Origin: Paralithodes platypus
Taxonomy: Eukaryota > Arthropoda > Malacostraca > Decapoda > Lithodidae
Reading direction: 5' to 3'
Length of the DNA stretch: 64,000 nt
NCBI GenBank assembly: GCA_032716605.1
Contig: CM064519.1
Coordinates: 32,953,113-33,017,112 of the forward strand
Part shown: one piece after another, positions 12,332 to 23,927 of the stretch
How the letters are laid out: each line of letters begins with the position of its first letter
Numbering within the stretch: position 1 is the stretch's first letter
The notes under the pieces: generated by a model
Databases searched by the model: none
What the model was told of the DNA's origin: nothing
What the model saw: the letters and a program-made list of their open reading frames with translations, nothing else
Translations under genes and position numbers: made by a program

Positions 12332-12703
12332 TTAAGGGGAGATGGGCCATTTTTCTGGCCCCCTTTCTTCCTCATGTTTATCCCTATTAGTTTTGCGATT
12401 ATAAGACGTTTGCCCCTTTAATTTGTCGATTGCAAGGCCTTTCGCCCTATTTCTTGTCAATTGTTAAACGTTTCGTGCCTTTTAGGTGTCGATTTGTTCC
12501 CTGGTGAGCGATAGCGAGCCTGTAATTATGGAGGAACCGGCTTTCGGCCGTGACATTTTACTACCGAAAAATGTACAAATTAATCTAGAAGGGGGATCTA
12601 ATGAATGTTTCTTTTCTTTTTTCTTTGTTTTTAAGTTTGATGGAGGTCTAAGGAGGAAACTAAAAACTAAATAGACCCAAACAAATAACCACTGTCCGCT
12701 TAA
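12332..12703 (-). mobile_element. family B TTAA element, copy 2 (complete)
   Basis: It starts TTAAGGGGAGATGGGCC and ends at TTAA 12,700-12,703, with a degraded inner right end. On the - strand the order matches copy 1: ACCTCCATCAAAC, GTACATTTTTCGGTAG, GGCCGAAAGCCGG hairpin, core GGCTCGCTATCGCTCACCAGG, then the 31-bp repeat array. The end type (GATGGGCC) is that of copies at 36,595 and 45,051, unlike the GGTCTTTAG ends of copies at 11,012 and 43,112. Confidence 0.88.
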
Positions 12704-13009
12704 GTGTGTGTTGGCGTGTGGGCGGATAAGCGGGCGGGTTGGTGGGCTGGGGAGGGAGTGAGTTCTTTACCCACCACACATCCGTCACACTAACTCCTAC
12801 AACAAAATGGCTACCCAAGGGAGAAAAAACGCCTACAACCACATGGGAAAGTCTCCAGTCAAACCCTCGAATGGGGGGACATTATTGGAATGGTTTACCT
12901 GTTTGCCCTAATATATCAAGCATTGCTCAACTGGGGATCAAATGTTCGGTCGGGATCGGTTGCAAATCCCTCCTAAAACTAGAAAGACAACTGAAGCTGT
13001 AGTAAGCTG
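12704..13009. other. intergenic sequence
   Basis: Short GC-rich words occur near 12,700-12,770 (GGCGGATAAGCGGGCGGG), with no gene model. An 87-codon + strand frame (12,739-13,002) has no recognisable domain. Confidence 0.4.
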
Positions 13010-13387
13010 TTAAGGGGGGTGACCTGTTTTTGTTCTGTCCTTTTCTTTCTTTCTCTGGCTTGTATCCATTTGGCCCCATTCAGCCTACTGTTTTAAGACG
13101 TTTAGGCTATCCCCATCCAGGTGTCAATTATTTACTGGTGAGCGGTAGCGAGCCAGCATATTTTTTATTTTTGTTTGACAGCAGGCTAAATTTGTACATT
13201 TTTCGATAGAAAAATTTCTCCGGCGAAGCCGGATTTCTTCATATAATGATGGCTCGCTATCGCTCGCCAGGAAAAAATCGACACCTAGATGGGGATAAAC
13301 GTCTTAAAATAGTTAGCTGAATTGGGCCGAATGGATACAAGCCAGAGAAAAGGACAGAAATAACAGAAAGCAGGTCACCCCCCTTAA
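13010..13387. mobile_element. family A TTAA fold-back element, copy 1 (complete)
   Basis: The element spans TTAAGGGGGGTGACC to GGTCACCCCCCTTAA and is palindromic over most of its length. The arms pair TGTATCCATTTGGCCCCATT with AATTGGGCCGAATGGATACA, GTTTTAAGACGTTTAG with AACGTCTTAAAATAG, and GAGCGGTAGCGAGCCAGC with ATGGCTCGCTATCGCTC. Between the arms a spacer of about 110 bp holds ATTTTTCGATAGAAAAAT and the hairpin CCGGCGAAGCCGG. Flanking bases outside TTAA differ from other copies, so TTAA is the likely target duplication. There is no coding capacity; transposition would need an enzyme from elsewhere. Confidence 0.92.
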
Positions 13388-13705
13388 TGGGGTTGTACGA
13401 TAAATTGTCTATGATCATTATGAAGGTAAACATGCGGATAGTGCAGAGTGTATATTTGACTTTCTATAAAGGTGATCACATTGAAGTTTCGTATTTATTT
13501 ACATATCATTGTGTTCACCACTTTGTGTATACGTCTTACATTTGTATTGTTTATTGTTATGCAGACTCACCCAATAGAAGGATGTATTGCTAATAATATT
13601 TTACCGACAGATTTCCCTGACTAGACCCGAATATAATGGGTTTCTTGTAGGCTACTTGAAGACCAATTAGCATTACTTAAGCTTGGAAACATTAATACTA
13701 GGATA
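13388..13705. other. spacer between family A copies
   Basis: AT-rich unique sequence; no gene recognised. Confidence 0.4.
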
Positions 13706-14088
13706 TTAAAGGGGGGTCACCTGCTTTTTGTTACCTCTGTCCTTTTCTCTCTTTCTCTGGCTTGTATCCATTCGGCCCCATTGAGCCAACTATTTAAAGA
13801 CGTTTATCCCCATCTAGGTGTCGATTTCTTCCTGGCGAGCGATAGCGAGCCAGCATTATATGAAGAAATCCGGCTTCGCCGGAGAAATTTTTCTATCGAA
13901 AAATTTACAAATTTAGCCTGCTGTCAAACACAAATGAAAAATATGCTGGCTCGCTACCGCTCACCAGTAAAAAATTGACACCTGGATGGGGAAAAACGTA
14001 TTAAAACAGTTGGCTGAATGGGGCCAAATGGATACAAGCCAGAGAAAGATAGAAAAGGAAAAAAACAAAAACAGGTCACCCCCCTTAA
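13706..14088. mobile_element. family A TTAA fold-back element, copy 2 (complete)
   Basis: This has the same palindromic layout as copy 1, from TTAAAGGGGGGTCACC to GGTCACCCCCCTTAA. The asymmetric central spacer lies in the opposite sense (hairpin CCGGCTTCGCCGG followed by TTTTTCTATCGAAAAAT), so it is inverted relative to the neighbouring copy 1. A 65-codon open frame crossing it is fortuitous. Confidence 0.92.
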
Positions 14089-14235
14089 GACGAATCCATT
14101 CCTCGGCTAAGATGTAGTATGGTGATTAGGAAGTATATCTGGACACCAAACAATCTGAGATACAGGTATTATTAACCAACGGTTGAACAAATGGCCTATA
14201 TCGGACGGATAGGTCCTTTCATAACTACTAATCAC

Positions 14236-14620
14236 TTAACACTATCTGGTCCAACATCTTGCGGGTTATTATGATATGTTGTTTAAGTATTACTGAGGAG
14301 TTTGCTTCCTTGAGCCAGTTACGAGCAATGTATTTTAGTCTGTCCCTAGGCTAACAAAAAACACGTCTTTCCAGACTTTCTCCAAACTATAAAATTACAA
14401 CCCAGACCCTCTTTAAGCTTAATTTGTACATTTCTCCAAAGACAATTTTCTTTTAAGTTACAGACTCTCTAATGATCGCCCAGAAAAAAATCGACACCCG
14501 AATCGGGTGAGCCGTCATAGTATAGCCAAGTTAATGGGGTGAAACGTCTTAAAATCTGCAAACTAATAGTGCAAAAAAAGAGGCAGTCCAAAAAGTCCTC
14601 ACTCGGACCGAAAGCAAAAC
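14236..14620 (+). mobile_element. family C short TTAA-type element, copy 3
   Basis: It begins TTAACACTATCTGGTCC and has CGAGCAATGTATTTTAG, CCCTAGGCTAACAAAAA, CCAGACTTTCTCCAAACTA, the degenerate core TCTCTAATGATCGCCCAG, AAAATCGACACCCGAATCGG and GTCTTAAAATCTGC in family C order. The right end is placed near TCGGACCGAAAG and is uncertain by about 20 bp. Confidence 0.75.
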
Positions 14621-15030
14621 AATAATAAAGTGTTTGTAAGTAGGGCACTGACCATCGAGGCAATAACCATCATGAGCACTTTAAACAACACAAGATAAGG
14701 TGAACAATCAAAACACTGGGGCTCTTTTAGGGGCAGACGAATTCACGAAATAATATAGCACAGTAAGCAGTGGTAACAACAAGATATAATAACCTCATCT
14801 GATTATCATAACATCAAATACCCATAATGTATCTCATAATATATCACGGGGCGCAAATTTACGTGGGATTATAATGGCAGACGTGACATTCTCGGAAATT
14901 TATCTTGACTCTATTGCTAATTTACAGGCCGGCGGGTGGCTACGTACAGGGCCTCCCAACAAGACTTTTTGGAGGGGGAAAAATAATATATAAATATATA
15001 ATACATTGGAGTGGTTATGCTAGGGCGACT
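14621..15030. other. intergenic sequence
   Basis: No feature recognised. Confidence 0.4.
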
Positions 15031-15400
15031 TTAAGGGTGGTCACCTGCTTGTTTTCTCTTTTCTCTATTTCACTCTTTCTCTGGCTTGTATCCATTCGGC
15101 CCCATTCAGACTACTGTTTTAAGACGTTTATCCCCATCCAGGCGTCGATTTCTTCCTGGCGAGCGATAGCGAGCCATCATTGTATGGAGAAATCCGGCTT
15201 CGCCTGAGAAAATTGTCTATCGAAAAATTTACAAATTTAGCTTGCTGTAATATATATATATGCTGGCTCGCTACCGCTCGCCAGGAAAATATTGACACCG
15301 GGATGGGGGTAAACGTCTTAAACCAGTAGGCTGAATGGGGCCGAATGGATACTAGCCAAAGAGAGAGGGAGAGAGAGAAAAAAAGCGAGGTGGGCTCAAT
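15031..15400. mobile_element. family A TTAA fold-back element, copy 3 (right end degraded)
   Basis: The left end is TTAAGGGTGGTCACC; the right end reads AAAAGCGAGGTGGGCTC and then diverges, so the right CCCTTAA is lost. Internal arms and hairpin (CCGGCTTCGCCTG with one mismatch) are present. The right terminus is of the GTGGGCTC type also seen at 21,012-21,032, so the two ends of this copy are of different types. Confidence 0.88.
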
Positions 15401-17026
15401 GTGCGTTCCATATGCAGATATCATATTCTTGCTCTTCATTGCTGAGAAATTATTAGCCATATATTTAGTAAGTATTGCAAGAGAAGAAAAGAAAGACAAC
15501 ATATTTATTCACATTAAGATTATTTTCTTGCTTCGAATGTTACATAATAAGAACATTTGATGAAGTAAAGTTAGCGAGAATATACGACTGGCTTAGCTAC
15601 AACAAATAATTCATATATGGAAATATATATGCAAATTGAACTCTGACGATTAGCTTATCATTGAAATGTAATAATTATTATTGTATATACGATTTAATCA
15701 TTTGCTGTATATCATAAAGGACTTATCTCGTGGCTATAATTTATATATTAGACGAATGGGTCCGCATTAAAACGCATTAATTAAAGTAGAGTAAAGTCTA
15801 ATATTATACTAACAGTTAATATTCCAGCGATATGCTCGACGTAGACGAATTTCGCATTGCCAAGAAATATTACTTTGTATGTAATGATTATATTTATTTC
15901 AGCATGATATTTTAAACACACACCATCGCAAGCACTAGGATATTATTGGCTATTAAATAATCAAATTTGATAATATTATTCACATGTGTTCCAAACTATA
16001 ACGTAGTAATCTCCATGTATGTATTATTGCTATTATACAGAGATGGTAAAGGATGCAGGGATATATACAGGTTCAACAGTATTACATACAATTTGTGTAT
16101 GTTCTCAATGAACCATTCAATGTTTAAATATGGATGAAATTAAGCAATAAGTTCAAGTGGTTTTAGTCCCACATTATTGAAGGGAGATGGTTGGATTAGT
16201 ATTAAAACATTTAAATATTCCATAAATGTCTATGTTCATATTTTGATGGTGACATTTAGATTAATGATTTGCCACAGATATTCAAATAACCCTCTAATCA
16301 AATTAATTTATACCGGGTATATATAATTCTAGCTGTCTCGAGGAAATATTTATTAAACTTAAGAACATTGATTAAACTTATATTGTATACAATATAATAA
16401 AGGGGTCGCAGATTTAAATACAAATTGCAGTGTTATATTATACATCATTCTAAAGTTATCTATAATTTTTAAAGACTATGTTAACTCGAGCTGAACATAG
16501 CCTCCTAAGGGAACAGGAAATTCAAAATAAATATATACATTTAAAGACTCGAGAGAATCTATATATAAAACAAAAACGATATATCAATAGGATATTCTAG
16601 GCAGTCTAAGGGCATATACTTTTAGACAATGATTACAAAAGGTAATTCTCAAGTTTAACCCACACATATAACGGGCAGCTAGCCCACAATAAAAATAGAG
16701 GGTTGTTAAGATATCCGATTGAAAGAACTAATTACTGACGACAATCGAAATAATTCCCCAATATGATTATAGAGACAATTTGAGGGCACCTTTTTACATT
16801 GATAATTACAGGCTCTTCTCAGCTAAGCAAAGCAAATATCTAGGGCTAATTAAACCATTCGATTTGATTAGTAATTAAAAAAATAAATATAGAGGGCTTA
16901 TTAAACCATCCAATTGAAAGGTTAATTACAATCACAATAATTATGGAGTGTGATATTAAAGTCAGTGAAGGGAGAGCGTGCATCCGGCGGTGACAATGGC
17001 AGGATGTGTGGTTCAGAGGGCCCATA
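15401..17026. other. AT-rich intergenic sequence
   Basis: No coding frame, splice structure or repeat array was recognised over about 1.6 kb. Confidence 0.55.
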
Positions 17027-17115
17027 ACACACACACACACACACACATACAGACAGACAGACACAGACACACAGACACACACAGACACACAGACACACAG
17101 ACACACACACACATA

Positions 17116-17178
<63 letters not shown>
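17027..17178. repeat. (CA)n/(CAGA)n compound microsatellite
   Basis: CA dinucleotides are mixed with CAGACA interruptions in the first 80 bp, then pure CA to 17,178. Confidence 0.97.
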
Positions 17179-17180
<2 letters not shown>

Positions 17181-17740
17181 AAATATACACGACACATTTT
17201 CTTACACAAATGAATGAATTTTCGTGATATATGTTTTGTCTTTCCTTTCTGAATTTAAAATTAATTTGGCCAATGCATTATCAATCAATCAGTTTACGTT
17301 ATTTGTTTTCTTCCCTTTAGGTGTTTAATTATCGTTGCAATGTGTTATGATGTTCCGTGTTTTGCCTTTGATTTTTATCTTGTCGATTTCCAGTAATATT
17401 TGACTGTGTTTACTTCTTTATTGAACACATATTGTATGTTTAATTATATTAATTTCGATCCCCGTGTTCTCTATTGGTATCTATTTTATACCGTATATTG
17501 TTTAGTCTACCACGCTTCAGATATGACCTCCTGAACTTGTGAGTGACGGTGTGTGTCGCCTGGGGAATATCAATGATTGGCACTTTCTTTTTTAGATTTT
17601 GTTTTCTTCTGGGATTAACCGCAAATAAAAACCTGACTAATATATCAGAGGACAATCAAACGCACGCTGTACTTGGGTTAACCAAAACCACACGGGGCAT
17701 TATCCGAGGGTAATTGATTTGGCAAATTAGGAATGCTGAA
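17179..17740. other. AT-rich intergenic sequence
   Basis: No feature recognised. Confidence 0.45.
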
Positions 17741-17771
17741 ATAATAATACTAATACTACTACTACTACTAC

Positions 17772-17842
<71 letters not shown>

Positions 17843-17904
17843 ATAATAATAATAATAATAGTAATAATAATAAATCAATACTACTACTACTACTAATAAT
17901 AATA
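17741..17904. repeat. (TAA)n/(TAC)n trinucleotide microsatellite
   Basis: Alternating blocks of TAA/ATA and CTA/TAC triplets run for about 165 bp. Open frames of Ile/Leu repeats are artefacts. Confidence 0.96.
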
Positions 17905-18388
17905 CATTATATACAAAGTCCCCCCCCCTCCCTCTCTCCCTCTCTCTGATATATGCACACATACATAAATACTAAATGTGCAATAAAATAATGCTGCGAA
18001 TTAACAGGAAGCCAGGTGGTTAAAACGATAATATAGGAGCGACAATAATCAAAAGAGCAAACCCCAAAAACTTAAGCTTATACAAAAGAATGAAAAACAG
18101 AGAGAAAGAGAAATTTAGGAAGAAGAAATATGAAGGTCTCAATTTCGTGAACAGAATAAGGGAGGACGTGCTAGGAGGGAAAGACAAGGGGTTTCATGTG
18201 AAAGATGGTGGGGTAGTGGGTGGGGGCAGGGGCGGAGAGAAGGGAAAAGAAGAGGGTTTTAGTTAGTGGAGAGAGCACATTGTAAAATCCGTGTGTGGAA
18301 TAGTTGGTGGAGAGAGTATGGGTGTGATATAGTTGGGGGAGAAGGGATTTTGGTTGTGCAACCATTTCGAATCGTTCAGGGTTATCTT
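17905..18388. other. intergenic sequence, partly G-rich
   Basis: A short C-run/CT tract occurs at 17,921-17,948. From about 18,165 to 18,355 the + strand is G-rich (GGGTAGTGGGTGGGGGC). No gene. Confidence 0.45.
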
Positions 18389-18538
18389 AGTCCTTGTAGT
18401 AGGCAAATATGTACAATGATAATATATGTTACTATCATTTCTTGTGCAACATTCAATACAAATAGTCCTTTTAGTAGGCAAATATGTACAATGATAATAT
18501 ATGTTACTATAATTTATTGTGCAATATTCAATACAAAT
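18389..18538. repeat. 74-bp tandem duplication
   Basis: Two adjacent copies begin AGTCCTTGTAGTAGGCAAAT (18,389) and AGTCCTTTTAGTAGGCAAAT (18,463) and run through TGTGCAACATTCAATACAAAT / TGTGCAATATTCAATACAAAT. About five differences are visible. Confidence 0.93.
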
Positions 18539-19509
18539 GACTTAGAACTTAATACAAACAAAATAATGTATATGAATAACTAAGTTGTTATAGTTGCATT
18601 TTGGAGATACACTGGTTTCCACGATGTTTTCCTAAATTACTGTATTTGGTTGAGTGGAGGAGATTGAAGGGGAAAAGGGATTCGAAATGCTGGTAATATA
18701 AGTGTATGAGGAAGCTTGTGGGGTATGCTGTGGAGGAGAGAGGGTGAGACACGAGAAAGAAAGAAAATATCGAAAAGGGAAGAAGTTACAAATTAATATG
18801 AACAAAATCCTTGGGGTGGTATTGGTGATTCGCTAGTGGGATAAGTAGAGGCAGGATGGTGGCGAAAGTCTAGTAGGGGCAAAAGAAAGTATCAATTACT
18901 AAGTGAATGGAGATGGAAACATTATATGAAAACAATAAGACTTCGAAATAATAGCATGAAGTGAATTGGACTGCTAGGAAAGAGGAACACATATAAGTGT
19001 GTGATAGTACGGTTAAGAATGAATACTAAATGTAAAAAGGAGGATGGAATAAGAAATATAAGTAGAATACAAGCTAAAGTATTCAATATGGGAAAGGGAA
19101 ATGAGAATGGGATCGACAGGATAAATAACGAAGGGATGATGGGGGTTGACAGGGAAGGGAAAAGAATATGGACACGAGGAAAATAATAACAATAATAGGG
19201 GCCTGGACGTAGAAGAGAGGGGGCGAGAGGGGGGCATGAGGAGGGCCACAGGAAACCAGGGGCGTGTGGGTGGGTCAAAGGGGGGAAGCTGGCGAAGGGA
19301 TGGCCGCTGATCTGGTCTAATGCACCTTATCACGGGCCCTCAGATATCACCGCCCCCACCCCCTCCTTGATAGAGACCCTTAGCCACTCCTACTTGGTGT
19401 CCGGCCAGTCTGACCACCACCACCATCGCTACATTGCCTCAGTGCCCCCCCCCCACCCTCTGTTGGCTCCTATACCCCCTCACCCATTTTCTTTTTAACT
19501 TTATTTTAC

Positions 19510-19510
<1 letters not shown>
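18539..19510. other. intergenic sequence, purine-rich then C-rich
   Basis: About 18,640-19,290 is purine-rich on the + strand; about 19,330-19,500 is C-rich with a C run at 19,445-19,453. Frames through both are low-complexity and are not called genes. Confidence 0.45.

Positions 19511-19572
<62 letters not shown>
19511..19572. repeat. (CT)n microsatellite
   Basis: Uninterrupted CT dinucleotides for about 60 bp. Confidence 0.97.
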
Positions 19573-19575
<3 letters not shown>

Positions 19576-20651
19576 CATTTTACTTGGTTTCCCATTCTAG
19601 AATACGATTTTATCCACACCAAAATGCCATCAATCCATCAGGGCAACCGTATCGTCAACACACTTCCCATCTTCAACGTCTTACTTATTCATCACTTTAC
19701 CTCCTATCTTATGAAATAAAAACAAAATTGAATATTAAATATTTCAGTCGAAACAGTTCTTTACACCAATGACCCCCCCACCCCATTTCTTACCAACAAT
19801 TCTTGAACGATCTATGTCCGTCATTTATTGTGTATTTTTTGTCATGACCCTTCCACTAAATATTAGCCACCTCAGCCCCCATAAATAATAAAAGAGAGGG
19901 GGCTGACACCGCTCCTTTCTCGCCCCACCCACACTCACCCAACACCCAGAAAGGAGGGCCACATATAATCAGGTTCTACTCTTTACGATCTTCAAAAAAA
20001 TGGGCTAGGGCCTCCTTTATCAGAGCGATTTTCGAGATCTCGCTTATGTGACTTTTGTTGGTATATGTAGACTCTAAATATCGGAATATAATGTGGTTGT
20101 CTTTAAAATTGTAGCTTATAATGATTTTCCTGATTTAGCATACGGGGTTTAGCGATGGAAAACGTTATAATCCGAGTAATATTATAATGTTAACGTAATT
20201 CATAAATAATACGAACATAGTTAGGATGTGTACTATAGTCAATGTAAGCTACTCTAATGAAATTATACAAAATACGCATCTATAACGGACATATAATTAT
20301 AATTTATATTAAGTAATCAAATATTGATATGGTTAAACTTCAGATGGCGAATATAAATCGAGATTCGGCATAATGACCATGTTTAATTATACAAAAAATG
20401 CAACATATTGCGCATATAGTACCATCAAAAGACGCATACAACATAATCTGTTCATATGGTGACTACCTAGTTACACTCTAGATACATATGTTTCAACAGC
20501 AAGTACAGATTCAAGAAGCAAAGATATTAATCTAATTGGAAAGATAAATGTCAACAAGGAAAGAGTGAGCCCAGCCATGCCAGAGAGACAGACTTACGTG
20601 CCCCAAATAGTAAGAGAGTAGAGGTGCGTAAAGACACTCCTGGCCATATTC
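19573..20651. other. intergenic sequence
   Basis: No gene recognised. The word TGGCCATATTCTTAAG at 20,641-20,656 abuts and overlaps the start of the next family A copy. Its reverse complement recurs with small changes near 21,194 and 61,850, so it belongs to an unidentified dispersed repeat. Confidence 0.45.
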
Positions 20652-21032
20652 TTAAGGGGGGTCACCGGGTTTTTTAGCTTTCTCTCCTTTTCGCTCTTTC
20701 CCTGGCTTGTATCCATTCGGCCCCATTCAGTCAACTGTCTTAAGACATTTATCCCCATCCAGGTGTCGATTTTTTCCTGGCGAGCGAAAGCGAGCCAGCA
20801 TTGTATGGAAAAATCCGGCTTCGCCGGAGAAATTTTTCTATCGAAAAATGTACAAATTTAGCTTGCTGTCAAAACAAAAATATATATATGCTGGCTCGCT
20901 ACCGCTCGCCAGGAAAATGTTGACACTTGGATGGGGGTAAACGTCTTAAAACAGTAGGATGAATGGGGCCAAATGGATACAAGCCAAAGAGAGAGAGAGA
21001 GAAAGAAAAAAAAGCGAAGTGGGCTCCCTTAA
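20652..21032. mobile_element. family A TTAA fold-back element, copy 4 (complete, mixed ends)
   Basis: The left terminus is TTAAGGGGGGTCACC, the right terminus GAAGTGGGCTCCCTTAA. The two ends are therefore of different sequence types although both are flanked by TTAA. Inside are the paired arms, the CCGGCTTCGCCGG hairpin, TTTTTCTATCGAAAAATG and the core on both sides. No coding capacity. Confidence 0.92.
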
Positions 21033-21263
21033 ACTTCACAAATAATGAAACCCTGCGCCTTGGTGTATGAAATTAGCAAAAACAAAATGTTGTCTTATAT
21101 AATTAAGAGGCATACAGTTTCCTCTAAAAAAACAACACTCACTTCTTAACCCGTCGTTCGACAAAGGCTAGATAACCCCCCTTCTCATAGTTTTAAGAAT
21201 ATGGCCGTGTAACCTACCCCTGGAGGTTCATAGTGCTGTAGGTGGACCTCCAGTAAGACTCAC

Positions 21264-21362
21264 CTGGTGTCCGTGGGGGGCGCCCAAGGACTCGCTACAT
21301 GCAAAGTAACATTCTGCGTGGCTGGAGCTACTTACCGGCTGTCCACGGGCACGAGTTCCGAG
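21264..21362 (-). other. possible internal coding exon, 99 nt, phase 0
   Basis: On the - strand the segment is preceded by an acceptor-like TTCATTCAATCCACAG and followed by CACCAG|GTGAGT, a near-consensus donor. The 99 nt are open in one frame (33 codons, starting LGTRARGQP and ending GAPHGHQ) and are much more GC-rich than the flanks. An internal CCG|GTAAGT could be an alternative donor. No domain is recognisable and no partner exon was found, so this may be a real exon of an unidentified gene with long introns or a chance match. Confidence 0.3.
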
Positions 21363-23927
21363 CTGTGGATTGAATGAAGGACATCATGGCTAAAGTCGAA
21401 ACACTACTATGGGCAGGAAGCCCGACCAAGATAAAATATAAGTTGTTTTTTAAAAGGGTTAACAATGTAATGCGAACAAACAATAAATGCAATGATAAAT
21501 GCTTGATTAATATGAGATTAAATGTTAAGTTACATGAAACTAGAAACATAAGCACGTTTAACAAACATAAACCATGCTATTAGTGACGAACATGAAGCAA
21601 TGAACATGAAGCTATCAGTATCACAGCACACAAAAATATCAGGCAAACACCAAAAACAATGTCGGTTATCAGCCACAGCTTAACCGAAAAATAAAAGCTT
21701 ACTGAGACATATACTCCTCTCAGCCGCGGAGTGGGGGACGTCAGTAGGTGGAGGAGGAACCAAATATCTCCAAGACCGAGTGAGATTAAGGAGAGTGAAA
21801 GAGAGTGAACTATCCACACACCCAGCAAGATCCTCCACCACCCAAGCAAAACAAAGAGTGAGAGATAATGATAGAGGTCAGGTGAGATATCCACCCAACC
21901 CGCAAGCTCCTAGACCACCCACGCAAAGTGAAACATAAAGAGTGATAGTGTGCATGATAGGTAGAGATAATGAACTATCCACACGACCCAGTAACATGCT
22001 CCCCCACCACCCACGCAAACAAGCACACATACATACTCACACACATTTCCTCACACACACACACGAACACTCATACAGGAAGTGCGAGGTCGGGTGACAG
22101 CGGGTGACAAGAAAGGAAAAAAAAAAACGTGTTTGAAGAGAGGTAGGGAAGAAAAATATGGTTGTGCATCCCAAGACTGCAAGGCCATATTTAATAATAT
22201 CCACTATATGCTGGCATAGTCACTCAAAATCATATGATTGTGCAAGGTATATTGTGCAGAAAGGAAGAAGAGTGTACATAAGAATATATTGAATAAGAAC
22301 AATACGTATGGTGCACGAGCGATAGTGAAAATAATACATCCATTACATCATGCAATTATCGTTTAGCTAATGATAACATAATATATTCATAATACTGAAG
22401 CAAGCATTGCACTTGTCCTTCATAAGCCGTCGTGTTACAAGTGTTTTTTGAAAGTCAGGTCTGTCATGGGTGTGATATCCTTGGCATAAAAATATATTTA
22501 TATATGTAGAATAAGTATGTCCTTCATGCACTCTGGTTGATAAACAAATTGTCCATTGTTTCTGTCAAACCATTTTAAAGTCTATGGTTCTATCTAATTT
22601 TGTTTATGCGAATATTTCATTAATATTTTAATCGCAGGAACCATCACTTCTTATCTAATTAAGGGTACATATAGCACTAACATATCGGGCTGCGGGTATA
22701 GCTCGGGGGTCAAAACAAATTGTATATATACCGTACATCAATAGAGCATTATTGCATATTGTATGAGAATCCATAACATTCTATTGTAGATACTTTTCAT
22801 CGTTATTATTAAACATAACATGTTGCAAAAACTAGTGACCAAGGTCATGCCGAGTCGCGTCCAGGGCACTTTACGTCGTTTTGTGCTGGACGTATTTGCT
22901 TTGGTTGGAAACAAACAAAAAAACAAACAAACAGCATCACTCACTTGCATAAATTGCAACTAATAGTTTCATACATTAAATAGTGAGACAGCTGGAACGT
23001 TGAAAGGTCGTCTAGTACTACTTAGTTACTGTTTAACAACTGAATATTAATCACATACTGCATACGAAAATCTCCAAAATGTTTTGTAAGTTGTTTTAAC
23101 ACTAATATAAATACATATATCATCAGATATCGACGAAAAGATATATTTAGTCCCAGTTTTGTAATTAATATGGCCATACATCATGTCCTTTAAATGTTAT
23201 CAAATTCTTGCTACGTTAGACAACTTGACAGCGCGAGAAGGTGGCGGGGGAGGGGGAGGAGAGCGTAAACATGAATTCCAACAAGTGCTTTATCACGCAT
23301 TTTTATTACGTATTTATGAATTCAACTCTTATAAGAATTCAGTCACCTAAGAAAATCAAGTCACCATTACCAGCGCCATAACGTCCCGAAATCATGTAGC
23401 CTTATAAAAATATGCTGATTAAAAGGTGCCGAAAGAAACCTATGTGTGACAGGGCCGTAAGAGCATCCGTCTGCCTGCAAGTGAGGAGGAGCCTGCGCAG
23501 TGGAAGGCGTCAAGACCTAAATAGATCACCGGGCAGGACGCTGTGTGTGTGTGGGTGAGGGCGCAGAAGCTGGCCTTTTTATCAGCGGGGGAGGCGAGAA
23601 GAGGAGAGGTAACAACAGCAGCAGTGAGCAGCATCACCTGCAGCTGTTCTACATCTACACTTTCACTGCTACTGCTTTTTCTTCTGATCTATAGGTTGCG
23701 AATTGAGTCGTCGTGGAAAGGGTGGTATATGTGTATTTCTTGTTGTTTCCAGTAGGGTCTAATAGTCTCGGATTTAAGTGTTGCAACTGTAATAGTAGCC
23801 TTTGAAGTTATACAGTACACTAACAAAACTTTAAAATATACTTTAGATTATGAGAAGGCTTAGGTCGTATTGCAAAACAAATATCAAAAGCATCCAGGCA
23901 ATATAATAGTAAAAGATACCAACGCAT
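21363..23927. other. mostly AT-rich intergenic sequence
   Basis: No gene recognised. The 21,720-22,080 stretch holds imperfect repeats of words such as CCACCCACGCAAA and GAACTATCCACAC. A short CA-rich tract lies near 22,020-22,075. CpG becomes more frequent from about 23,450. The short frames are not supported. Confidence 0.45.

Noticed and set aside
13781..13978. 65-codon frame as a conserved peptide (similar frames at 20,707 and 43,980)
   Set aside because: The recurrence is due to the repeated family A element; frames are not maintained between copies and cross the hairpin.
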